From: a virus
Virus record (IMG/VR): IMGVR_UViG_3300037502_002506
Span: 1-64,000 of that record
Strand: one strand, 5' to 3'
Length of the DNA stretch: 64,000 nt
Positions 15,481-22,060 of the stretch are shown here, piece by piece (positions within the stretch are counted from its first letter, which is position 1; each line of letters starts with the position of its first letter). Below the pieces are notes generated by a model. The model was not told the origin of the DNA, searched no databases, and saw nothing but the letters and a program-made list of their open reading frames with translations. Position numbers and translations under genes: made by a program.

Positions 15481-15504
15481 CCTGAGCATGAGTATAAACT
15501 GCTC
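15481..15504 (+). terminator. repeated 3' stem-loop element, copy 4
   Basis: CCTGAGCATGAGTATAAACT-GCTC followed by ATTTTTTATTT, so this copy has the hairpin plus T-run of an intrinsic terminator. It lies 13 bases after the DUF932 stop. Confidence 0.65.
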
Positions 15505-15614
15505 TATTTTTTATTTGACAAAAGATCAAAAAAGTGGCCGACTAAAAATATCATCAAAAACTTTTATTACGTAACCGACTAAAAATGTCATGAATTTTTT
15601 TCATTACGTACAAC

Positions 15615-15643
15615 TTGCTTTTTCCCCTAGATTTTGGTAGAAT
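15615..15643 (+). promoter_or_regulatory. rightward promoter
   Basis: TTGCTT, a 17-base spacer and TAGAAT preceded by TGG, upstream of 15672. Confidence 0.6.
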
Positions 15644-15671
15644 AATAATAGAACCCATGAAAGGAAATATA

Positions 15672-15833
15672 ATGCTAGGATATACAACAGAGCAGGTAGA
15701 AAATATGGCTACTACTTTAAACTATTCTATTCATCATCATATTAATAATACTGTATTTGCTGATGAGGATAAGAAGGTATTGAGAGATCTAGAGGATTTC
15801 TTATGGGGATTATTGGCAGAGGGACGTGTTTGA
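15672..15833 (+). CDS. hypothetical small acidic protein
   Basis: 53 residues from ATG 15672 (GAAAGGAAA upstream). Helical and acidic with a His cluster (SIHHHINN). No family recognised. The next promoter begins in its last codons. Confidence 0.55.
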   Translation: MLGYTTEQVENMATTLNYSIHHHINNTVFADEDKKVLRDLEDFLWGLLAEGRV

Positions 15834-15858
15834 CATACCCTGCCTAATTTGCTAGAAT
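15830..15858 (+). promoter_or_regulatory. rightward promoter
   Basis: TTGACA, a 17-base spacer and TAGAAT preceded by TGC; near-consensus. It starts the 15888-17606 operon. Confidence 0.75.
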
Positions 15859-15887
15859 AATACAAGAACCCACAGAAAGGACCCATA

Positions 15888-16634
15888 ATGCCAAATTGGT
15901 GTTACAACTATCTAACTATCGAGGGCAATGAGCAAGACATTGCTAAAGTTAAAGCACAACTTAACCAACCATTTACTAAAATGCATGATACATTCAATAT
16001 GGAGACAGGTCAAATGGAGTTCACAGAGACCTCATACTCTAACCCTGTATTTGCATTCCATAATATATATAATCACACACAGGCAGGTATATCTGATGAG
16101 GATTATATGAAGCAACCTGACCATACCCTGCCAATTCAAGAGGCTATGATGTTTAAGGGTAATCATTGGTACGACTTTAATGTTCGTGAATGGGGAACCA
16201 AATGGGATGTGGCTGTCCGTGACGGAGAAGACTATCCTGAAACTGAGTTAAATACAGAGGACGACTGGTCAACTAGTTTGACATATAGGTTTAATACAGC
16301 ATGGTCACCCCCTGTTCCTGCTATTGAGAAGTTATCTCTTCAATATCCTAATCTAGAATTTACCTTGTCTTATGAAGAAGAGACTGGGTGGGGTGGAGAA
16401 GTTCTATTCGTGGACGGAAGCGGAAGCGAAATAGAATCCTATGAAAACAAGTGTAGAGATTGTGATTCAGTCAATACATTACAGTATTGTGATAACGATT
16501 GTGGAGAAATCTGTGATTCTTGTCACTATCTAGGCGAGGCAGACCTAGAGTGTGTTGCAGAGTGTGATGAGCACAAGATATACTTAGACGACGAACACGT
16601 ACCCAACTACAGAATGGACCAACCAAATGTCTAA
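15888..16634 (+). CDS. YubB-type ferredoxin-like (DUF1281-like) protein
   Basis: 248 residues. The start MPNWCYNYLTIEGNEQDI is the signature of the DUF1281/YubB ferredoxin-like domain found on plasmids and phages. The following region (NVREWGTKWDV, FNTAWSPPVPAIEKLS, EETGWGGEVLF) also matches that family. A Cys-rich tail (about residues 184-226, eight or more Cys in CxxC-like pairs) is an added zinc-binding module. Function unknown. It heads an operon. Confidence 0.75.
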   Translation: MPNWCYNYLTIEGNEQDIAKVKAQLNQPFTKMHDTFNMETGQMEFTETSYSNPVFAFHNIYNHTQAGISDEDYMKQPDHTLPIQEAMMFKGNHWYDFNVREWGTKWDVAVRDGEDYPETELNTEDDWSTSLTYRFNTAWSPPVPAIEKLSLQYPNLEFTLSYEEETGWGGEVLFVDGSGSEIESYENKCRDCDSVNTLQYCDNDCGEICDSCHYLGEADLECVAECDEHKIYLDDEHVPNYRMDQPNV

Positions 16635-16833
16635 TTACTTATTAGAGTATATGAAGATACATCTGGTCTCTATTGAACAAGACCAATCAGACGTATCAGA
16701 ACAAATGGAATCGCTTGACCCTAACTCTAAAGACTATGCTGAGTTAGACTTTGAATATAACTGGTTGGCAGGTCAGATTATTGCTACCCGCCACTTTATA
16801 CAGATTGGAGAAGAGCATGCAAACAAACTTTAA
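16627..16833 (+). CDS. hypothetical helical protein
   Basis: 68 residues, helical, acidic. Overlaps the previous gene by 8 bases and the next by 17, so part of a tightly packed operon. No family recognised. Confidence 0.55.
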   Translation: MSNYLLEYMKIHLVSIEQDQSDVSEQMESLDPNSKDYAELDFEYNWLAGQIIATRHFIQIGEEHANKL

Positions 16834-17101
16834 TCCAGATTACAATCTAGAGGAGCACATACAGTTAGCAGTAGATATGCGTGTGCCTGCTTTAGATATC
16901 ATGCATGGTGAACTTAAGAACCTAATGTATGAGGCTGAACTACAACTTGAGGAAGCACGTCGCATAGAACAAGATAATCATTACTCAGACGCTATGCAGT
17001 CCATGGAACGTACATATGCTGAGGGATATATTGACGCTCTTGTACATCTTTATAATTTAACTTATCAGTTATCATTTGCTATCGCAGAACGGGAGGAGTA
17101 A
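16817..17101 (+). CDS. hypothetical helical protein
   Basis: 94 residues from ATG 16817 (GGAGAAGAGC upstream). All-helical (LEEHIQLAVDMRVPALDIMH). Coupled to the next tiny membrane peptide gene by TAATG. Confidence 0.55.
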   Translation: MQTNFNPDYNLEEHIQLAVDMRVPALDIMHGELKNLMYEAELQLEEARRIEQDNHYSDAMQSMERTYAEGYIDALVHLYNLTYQLSFAIAEREE

Positions 17102-17184
17102 TGGAGATCTTGATCGGACTATTTCTAGTATTAATGGTACTAGGAGCAGCAGCAGGAGGGTATACAAATGAGCCAAAACTATGA
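17101..17184 (+). CDS. tiny single-span membrane peptide
   Basis: 27 residues. Residues 2-20 are hydrophobic (EILIGLFLVLMVLGAAAGG). Starts with TAATG coupling. Function unknown. Confidence 0.45.
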   Translation: MEILIGLFLVLMVLGAAAGGYTNEPKL

Positions 17185-17278
17185 GCAGTTGACATTAGAC
17201 CTACAATTTGATACACTAGAAGAAAACCCTACTACCGAAAGGACCCACCATGGGAGCACGTTGTACATTCGTTTTTAA
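17168..17278 (+). CDS. hypothetical peptide overlapping the next gene
   Basis: 36 residues (MSQNYEQLTLDLQFDTLEEN). It overlaps the membrane peptide gene at its 5' end and the 17250 gene by 29 bases at its 3' end, in different frames. GGAGGG lies just upstream. Confidence 0.4.
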   Translation: MSQNYEQLTLDLQFDTLEENPTTERTHHGSTLYIRF

Positions 17279-17606
17279 GCAGTCAGAAGACCAGGCAGTG
17301 GCCTTATACAGCCATTGGGGTGAATACTCTATTTATCCAGACCTGGCAGCAGCCCTGCAGCATGCAGCACCACGCCTAGGCGATGAGTCATACTACATAC
17401 GTATGGCTGTTAGTTATCTAATCAAGGATAATATTATGGACGAGACGGGGTATGGAATTTATGCCTGCAATCCTAATGACCTGGGATTCATGGACCATCC
17501 CGTGCTAATTGATTTAATTAATAAGACTGTAACTGATGACACTGGTATACATACTATACAAGATTTTATTAACTATCACAGTCTTGTGACGACGGTCACA
17601 TCCTAG
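17250..17606 (+). CDS. conserved actinophage protein
   Basis: 118 residues. The opening MGARCTFVFKQSEDQAVALY followed by SHWG is a pattern I associate with large actinophages. Function unknown. GAAAGGA lies 8 bases upstream. Last gene before a strong double terminator. Confidence 0.65.
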   Translation: MGARCTFVFKQSEDQAVALYSHWGEYSIYPDLAAALQHAAPRLGDESYYIRMAVSYLIKDNIMDETGYGIYACNPNDLGFMDHPVLIDLINKTVTDDTGIHTIQDFINYHSLVTTVTS

Positions 17607-17670
17607 GAGGGTTGGGTCCCCTCCGTAATAACGGGGGCGTAGGTAGCACCTTTCTTCTACTTGCGCCCCC
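17606..17670 (+). terminator. double hairpin terminator
   Basis: GGAGGG (17606-17611) pairs with CCCTCC (17619-17624), and GGGGGCG (17633-17639) pairs with CGCCCCC (17664-17670). Strong GC-rich stems in AT-rich DNA directly after a stop codon. Confidence 0.65.
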
Positions 17671-17705
17671 ACCTCTTATTTGATACAATGACTATAAGGA
17701 GAACT

Positions 17706-17918
17706 ATGAGAAAACACAGACTAACTGACGAGGAGAAAGTTGCCATGCGTATTTCCGCTATCGTATCTGACCTTCGCCTTGACATTGAGCAGGTGGGCGA
17801 GTATTTAGCAGTAATCGCACCAACAGTTTCCTACAACAGACTTATCACTATCGCAGAAAGCGCACAATACCACAAAGAGGAGAAATACAATGAGCAACAC
17901 CAATACAGACTTTTCTAG
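17706..17918 (+). CDS. hypothetical protein
   Basis: 70 residues from ATG 17706, chosen because AAGGAG lies five bases upstream. Helical with a basic start (MRKHRLTDEEKVAMRISAIV). No family recognised. Overlaps the next gene by 29 bases. Confidence 0.55.
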   Translation: MRKHRLTDEEKVAMRISAIVSDLRLDIEQVGEYLAVIAPTVSYNRLITIAESAQYHKEEKYNEQHQYRLF

Positions 17919-18165
17919 TAGATGTAGTATCTTGGGGGACTTGTGGGTAAATTACAAAAGCGAACCTGAGTTTGAGGATTTCATTGACTACAATGATATT
18001 GGTTTGCCATTAGCATTTGCTATCGCACAAGATATTATTCCTGCTTCCGAAATGGCTACAAAATATATCAACGAAACATGGGATTTATTTTTAGAGTCAC
18101 TTGGTGTAAAAGATACAGGATATTCTGGTCTTGATGAATTGCTGTCAGGATTTGACAATTTGTAA
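17890..18165 (+). CDS. conserved small protein
   Basis: 91 residues, acidic, helical (LGDLWVNYKSEPEFEDFIDY). Similar proteins are seen in other actinophages without assigned role. Last gene of the early arm, followed by an imperfect hairpin (CCCTGAAAACGGG) and the iteron region. Confidence 0.6.
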   Translation: MSNTNTDFSSRCSILGDLWVNYKSEPEFEDFIDYNDIGLPLAFAIAQDIIPASEMATKYINETWDLFLESLGVKDTGYSGLDELLSGFDNL

Positions 18166-18204
18166 AAAGCCCTGAAAACGGGTCGGTGCATTTTTCTTTG
18201 TTAA

Positions 18205-18909
18205 CAAACCATTACGAACCGACATAAATTTTTCCCAGATTTTGGGATTACGATCCAAACCAAAAAATCCCCAAACCATTTACCATAATATTTCTATATT
18301 GTCAAACCGATGTTATAATTTATATATGAGTCCAAGGCATTTTTATAATTACAGTAGGAATGATCCAAAAGGATATAAAGCCTTTAGCGATAATCTACAT
18401 AACTCTTTTGTAGCCTTTACTAATGTCATTAATTTAAGAAAGTTCTTTTCTATCTCCCTCCCGTTTTTGAGTCAGATGAAATCGGCAGAGCGATGTGACT
18501 TAGTTGCTATAAAGAGTGGACCTATAGATGTTTGGAACAATCCAGATGATCCTGGTAATGGATCTATCTTTATAGCAGTCCCGCCGACTTCGAGCGGGGC
18601 CGAAAATCCTGGCGGGAATAAGAAAAACACCAAACCATTACATAGAGACCTATATAAGTAATAACAAACCATTGTTTTTAAGGTTTTCAAACATTTTAAA
18701 ACATTTTTCCTGGATATAAAACATATTACGAAATTATCAGAAATTTCCCAGACTTTTGGCAATTTTTCTGCATAAATCTATTACGAAGATACTTGACAAA
18801 CCATGGTTTTGCAGATATAATGCCAAACCTTTTATACATGGTTTGACAGATATGGGGCATATATGGTATAAGGGTTTGGGGATATAGGGTTTGATAGATA
18901 TATGGTTTG
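18205..18909. repeat. iteron-like CAAACCAT repeats
   Basis: Seven copies of CAAACCAT or its complement occur at 18205, 18272, 18631, 18665, 18797 (forward), and 18838, 18902 (reverse). An eighth lies at 19478 inside the DUF1232 gene. The stretch is very AT-rich and also carries repeated ATTACGA motifs. Such density is far above chance and is typical of iterons or a regulator-binding array. Confidence 0.6.
18326..18661 (+). CDS. hypothetical protein, leaderless
   Basis: 111 residues from ATG 18326, six bases after TATAAT. Basic, with a Gly/Pro/Asn-rich end (WNNPDDPGNGSIFIAVPP). The C-terminal coding includes inverted repeats (CCCGCC/GGCGGG) that may be a terminator. No family. It sits inside the iteron region, so the frame could be fortuitous. 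Confidence 0.4.
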   Translation: MSPRHFYNYSRNDPKGYKAFSDNLHNSFVAFTNVINLRKFFSISLPFLSQMKSAERCDLVAIKSGPIDVWNNPDDPGNGSIFIAVPPTSSGAENPGGNKKNTKPLHRDLYK

Positions 18910-19053
18910 TGGTTTGACATTACGATCCCGCCTTAAAAAACGCTCCATGCTCCACTATCCTCCACTTCACTCCACTTTAACCCTATTTAATAAAAATATC
19001 AGTAAGATTTTTCTGTGGATAACTTGTGGATAACTTTTTGATATACTAAGATT
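18662..19053. other. AT-rich non-coding region, candidate origin
   Basis: No gene is visible over about 390 bases. It holds four of the iteron copies, long A/T tracts, a CTCCAC repeat cluster (18950-18980) and, at its right end, two head-to-tail TGTGGATAA DnaA-box complements (19013-19034). A third lies at 19233-19241. It also marks the change from rightward to leftward genes. Origin function is inferred. Confidence 0.45.
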
Positions 19054-19230
19054 ATGAGTCAAATAACAAGATGGTTTAAAGATAAATCCTATGCTATGTA
19101 TCTAGAAAAAATCAGGGAATACAACAAATCCTGGTCTGCCAAATGTTATTTTTGTAATAAGCCATCTATAGACTATGACTGTGAAGATCATTTAATTAGA
19201 CCAGTATGCCAGAAACATTATATTCATTGA
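19054..19230 (+). CDS. small zinc-finger protein, leaderless
   Basis: 58 residues with CYFCNKPSIDYDCEDH and a later C...H pair, likely one zinc. ATG lies six bases after TATACT. It is bracketed by DnaA boxes. A role in replication control is possible but unproven. Confidence 0.55.
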   Translation: MSQITRWFKDKSYAMYLEKIREYNKSWSAKCYFCNKPSIDYDCEDHLIRPVCQKHYIH

Positions 19231-19241
19231 CCTGTGGATAA

Positions 19242-19514
19242 CTATTCCTTATTGAGTATCTTTTTCAACAAATCTTTGGGGGTAGTCTTATCTTCATCTG
19301 ACAATCCACCATACTTATGAAGTAATTTTAAAAGCAGGGTAGCCAGAAATAAATCATCAGAATAAGCCATCCAAGGAAATAATATATCAAACAAATCTAC
19401 AGGTATGGCTATATAAACTAAACAAAATGTTACTGTGATTTTGACCCATAGAGGAGATCTTTTGAATTGAGCCTTATATGGTTTGATAATATCTTTTATT
19501 TTTTGCGAGGGCAT
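19242..19514 (-). CDS. DUF1232 (YkvA-like) membrane protein
   Basis: 90 residues. The central hydrophobic part (VKITVTFCLVYIAIPVDLFD, then ILFPWMAYSDDLFLATLLLK) matches the DUF1232 pattern YxxxPxDLxPDxxPxxGxxDD. These are small membrane-associated proteins of unknown role. Lies downstream of the GIY-YIG gene on the same strand. Confidence 0.75.
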   Translation of the reverse strand: MPSQKIKDIIKPYKAQFKRSPLWVKITVTFCLVYIAIPVDLFDILFPWMAYSDDLFLATLLLKLLHKYGGLSDEDKTTPKDLLKKILNKE

Positions 19515-19527
19515 ATAGATAAGTCTA

Positions 19528-19845
19528 TCATGTCTGTCTTATAGCCCTATTGACCATATTGATCAATCTTCTCTTGGTTATTTTCTTGGCATTAAATGTC
19601 TCCGTATATCCCCCATATGGCATATCCCCCTTATCCAGATAATGTCCATATCTCTCTCTTAGGGTTTGTAGTACTATAGATTCTATTCTTCTGGCTCCCC
19701 GCCGATCTTGAAAATACCAATAACAAACCAATTCCCATCCTTTGGTCTTATGCTGGCGAAACCTTTTACCAGTTATATCTCCAACCCCTATCTTTATGGC
19801 GTTATATTCTTTATGGTAGATAATATATAAGATGGTTGGGGACAT
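19528..19845 (-). CDS. GIY-YIG-like (T5orf172/MUG113-type) nuclease domain protein
   Basis: 105 residues from ATG 19845, which lies exactly six bases after TATAAT (leaderless). YIIYHKEYNAIKIGVGD gives the GIY-YIG-like first strands, and RFRQHKTKGWELVCYWYFQD continues the domain. An R-x3-E arrangement follows. Such domains cleave DNA. A stand-alone domain this short may be a homing-type or defence-related nuclease. Two more upstream ATGs exist in frame. Confidence 0.55.
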   Translation of the reverse strand: MSPTILYIIYHKEYNAIKIGVGDITGKRFRQHKTKGWELVCYWYFQDRRGARRIESIVLQTLRERYGHYLDKGDMPYGGYTETFNAKKITKRRLINMVNRAIRQT

Positions 19846-19942
19846 AGGCATATTATAGGCTATCAAACATATTGCTCGTTTAGAGCATAAGGGGTTTGTG
19901 TTTCTATTTTCCGCCGAACTTTAAATGGTGTATAATGTAATT

Positions 19943-20608
19943 ATGGATCCCATTTCGAAAGAAGAAGATACAAGTACTTATAATTTTGACGCTTTAAAAT
20001 CAAATGTTCCGTTTATTGTAAATGGACAGGTTGTAGGACAACACCCAGACTATTTCGATAGATCTGAAATCTATAAGCAAAATTTTGAAAAAATGGGTAG
20101 CGATTCAAAAAATATTAAAATTATTAAAAATTTTATTTCTGAAAGAGAATGTAAAATATTAATACAGTATATAAATACTTTTGCAATACCAAAGGAATAT
20201 CCAGTTAAATGGGATGAAAAACTTGAACCAATTGTTACAAGAAAATCATATGTAAATGTAGAACCTACATATAAATATGTTCCATTAGTACAAGATTTAC
20301 TAGAAAAAGAATACGGATTTCCAGTAAAAAATAAAAATGTATTTGTCGGTAGATGGGACGTAGGGGATAATTTAGATTTACATGTAGATGATTTAGGCAC
20401 AACCAGTACTAATCATATGGCAACACTTATATATTTAAACAGTGATTATGAGGGGGGAGAGATTGAGTTTCCAACTCACAACATATCTCACAAGCCTCAA
20501 GCAGGAGATCTCATAATGTTTCCTGGCAATATGCACTATGCTCATGAGGTAAAAACCATTACATCTGGATCAAGATATAGTATTCCGATGTGGTTTGAGT
20601 TTGTATAA
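19943..20608 (+). CDS. 2-oxoglutarate/Fe(II) oxygenase, prolyl 4-hydroxylase type
   Basis: 221 residues from ATG 19943, six bases after TATAAT (leaderless). A double-stranded beta-helix fold is predicted from the prolyl 4-hydroxylase pattern: iron ligands His147-x-Asp149 and His201, and 2OG-binding Arg211, with DYEGGEIEFPTHNISHKPQA and the GDLIMFPGNMHYAHEV block. The reaction couples 2OG decarboxylation to substrate hydroxylation. The substrate is unknown. It is a close paralogue of the C-terminal half of the 22050-23504 fusion, and is followed by a sulfotransferase-like gene. Confidence 0.85.
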   Translation: MDPISKEEDTSTYNFDALKSNVPFIVNGQVVGQHPDYFDRSEIYKQNFEKMGSDSKNIKIIKNFISERECKILIQYINTFAIPKEYPVKWDEKLEPIVTRKSYVNVEPTYKYVPLVQDLLEKEYGFPVKNKNVFVGRWDVGDNLDLHVDDLGTTSTNHMATLIYLNSDYEGGEIEFPTHNISHKPQAGDLIMFPGNMHYAHEVKTITSGSRYSIPMWFEFV

Positions 20609-20611
20609 GTC

Positions 20612-21247
20612 ATGAATGATGATTCATATATAATTAAAGATTGGGCTATAGTCACATTACCCCGTGTCGGAAGCCATTACTTACAGGAAAGAATATTTGC
20701 ACATACGGGCAAATTGATAGTAAAGTATCATGAACCAAAACCTCAAACCTGGGGCTATGCAATTAAGGGATTGCTTAAACGCAACAACCGTTTTTGGAGC
20801 GGATTAGAGGTAGATAAATTAAAATTAATAACCATAGTTAGAGACCCAAAAGATTTACTAATATCACATATTGCTTTATCTATAAAGCAAAAAGATACAA
20901 GATTTGTTATAGAAGATAATTTTTCATTAAATCTTGGTAATATTAAGGGTTTGATAGACAAATCTTGCAAACAGTACCTAGAACTTGAAGAAATTAGCAG
21001 TATAGTTATAGACTATAATCAATTAGTATCATTTCCATTTGAGGTTACTTCAGCCGTAGCCAATATTTTAGAAATTGATATAATTACAGATAAATATGAG
21101 ACACGCCTAGCAGATTCTGAAGGATATTCCGTAAGTAGTAAAGAGTTACCACAATATGATGATGTAAAAAATGTTATAAATGATATGGATCTCTCAGATT
21201 TTTATCAGGCTTACAATAAAATATTATCTAGGGCCATCACCCTATAA
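20612..21247 (+). CDS. sulfotransferase-like protein 1
   Basis: 211 residues. The N-terminal TLPRVGSHYLQERIF matches the 5'-phosphosulfate loop of P-loop sulfotransferases (TxPRSGSTxL). ITIVRDPKDLLISHIAL matches the 3'-phosphate loop (RDPxDxxxS). These bind PAPS and transfer sulfate to hydroxyl or amine groups. Shorter than typical bacterial enzymes (about 250-300). It starts three bases after the oxygenase stop, so the two may act on one substrate. Two diverged relatives are at 29611 and 31521. Confidence 0.7.
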   Translation: MNDDSYIIKDWAIVTLPRVGSHYLQERIFAHTGKLIVKYHEPKPQTWGYAIKGLLKRNNRFWSGLEVDKLKLITIVRDPKDLLISHIALSIKQKDTRFVIEDNFSLNLGNIKGLIDKSCKQYLELEEISSIVIDYNQLVSFPFEVTSAVANILEIDIITDKYETRLADSEGYSVSSKELPQYDDVKNVINDMDLSDFYQAYNKILSRAITL

Positions 21248-21281
21248 AAATAAACGTAAAAACGCTATATAATATATCATC

Positions 21282-21434
21282 ATGCTATCCCGTGAATCCA
21301 AAATAGACTCGATAATTGAAATTATTCACGATCAAATAAAAGGAAAGCATAAGGATAAGTTGGCAAGAAAGTTAGCCGAAGAAATATTAGAGGCAATTGA
21401 TGACGATGCCCCCAGTTGGTACGAGCATGGATAA
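21282..21434 (+). CDS. hypothetical small protein
   Basis: 50 residues (MLSRESKIDSIIEIIHDQIK), helical. TATAAT is eight bases before the ATG, so nearly leaderless. First of a run of tiny coupled genes. Confidence 0.5.
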   Translation: MLSRESKIDSIIEIIHDQIKGKHKDKLARKLAEEILEAIDDDAPSWYEHG

Positions 21435-21537
21435 AGAACAGATAAGGTATCTTTGCTATAGTTGTGGGGTTATATTTATGATAGATATTGATCTTGAGGA
21501 TAAATGGGAACATTGTCCGAGATGCTATAATAAATAG
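21427..21537 (+). CDS. small zinc-ribbon peptide
   Basis: 36 residues with CYSCG and CPRC, a minimal zinc ribbon. Overlaps the preceding gene by eight bases. Function unknown. Confidence 0.5.
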   Translation: MDKEQIRYLCYSCGVIFMIDIDLEDKWEHCPRCYNK

Positions 21538-21657
21538 ATGAAAGATGAGAAGTGCTATTATTGTGATAACAAGGCAGAATACAATCAGCCTGAAAAAGAG
21601 ACAGGCATCATAGTTGGTGTTTGTTTTAAACATTTTACATATATTTATGCAGGATAG
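21538..21657 (+). CDS. small zinc-finger peptide
   Basis: 39 residues with CYYC near the N-terminus and C-x3-H near the C-terminus, similar in plan to the 19054 product. Starts directly after the previous stop (TAG-ATG). Confidence 0.5.
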   Translation: MKDEKCYYCDNKAEYNQPEKETGIIVGVCFKHFTYIYAG

Positions 21658-21665
21658 GGGCATAT

Positions 21666-21767
21666 ATGGCGATCAATACTAAAGAGTGGTCTAAAGAAAC
21701 TAAAACAAGAATTATTCTTTCTACCCTCGTTATTTTGGCAGCATTTGTATTTTTTTCTTTCATCTAA
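21666..21767 (+). CDS. tiny single-span membrane peptide
   Basis: 33 residues with a hydrophilic start and a C-terminal helix (IILSTLVILAAFVFFSFI). GGGG lies about six bases upstream. Function unknown. Confidence 0.45.
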   Translation: MAINTKEWSKETKTRIILSTLVILAAFVFFSFI

Positions 21768-21802
21768 TATAGTGTATAATTAAAAGATGATTCGGGGATG
21801 CT

Positions 21803-22060
21803 TTGTCACAAGAAAATATTAAAAAAAGAAAGTTGTTGGATGGTTCTGAGGTTAATGATTATGACTATCCAATTGATTTAATTTTACATACTAAGGCTCC
21901 AGGTAAATGGAAAGTTATTGATCTTGAAACTGGGCAAGAATATTTGGGTTCTGAAATAACACATAGCACCTTTGGAGAGATTTTACGCACCAAAGTAAGT
22001 AATGGTAAAATAGGATCTTGGCTTAAAACTAAAAGGAGAGACGGATCTAATGTCGAATAA
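21803..22060 (+). CDS. hypothetical protein (TTG start)
   Basis: 85 residues read from TTG 21803 after GGGGA. An 11-codon leaderless frame (ATG 21787, six bases after TATAAT) overlaps the start in another phase and might be a leader peptide. The protein is basic with no family match. It overlaps the fusion oxygenase gene by 11 bases, so it may be needed with it. Confidence 0.5.
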   Translation: MSQENIKKRKLLDGSEVNDYDYPIDLILHTKAPGKWKVIDLETGQEYLGSEITHSTFGEILRTKVSNGKIGSWLKTKRRDGSNVE

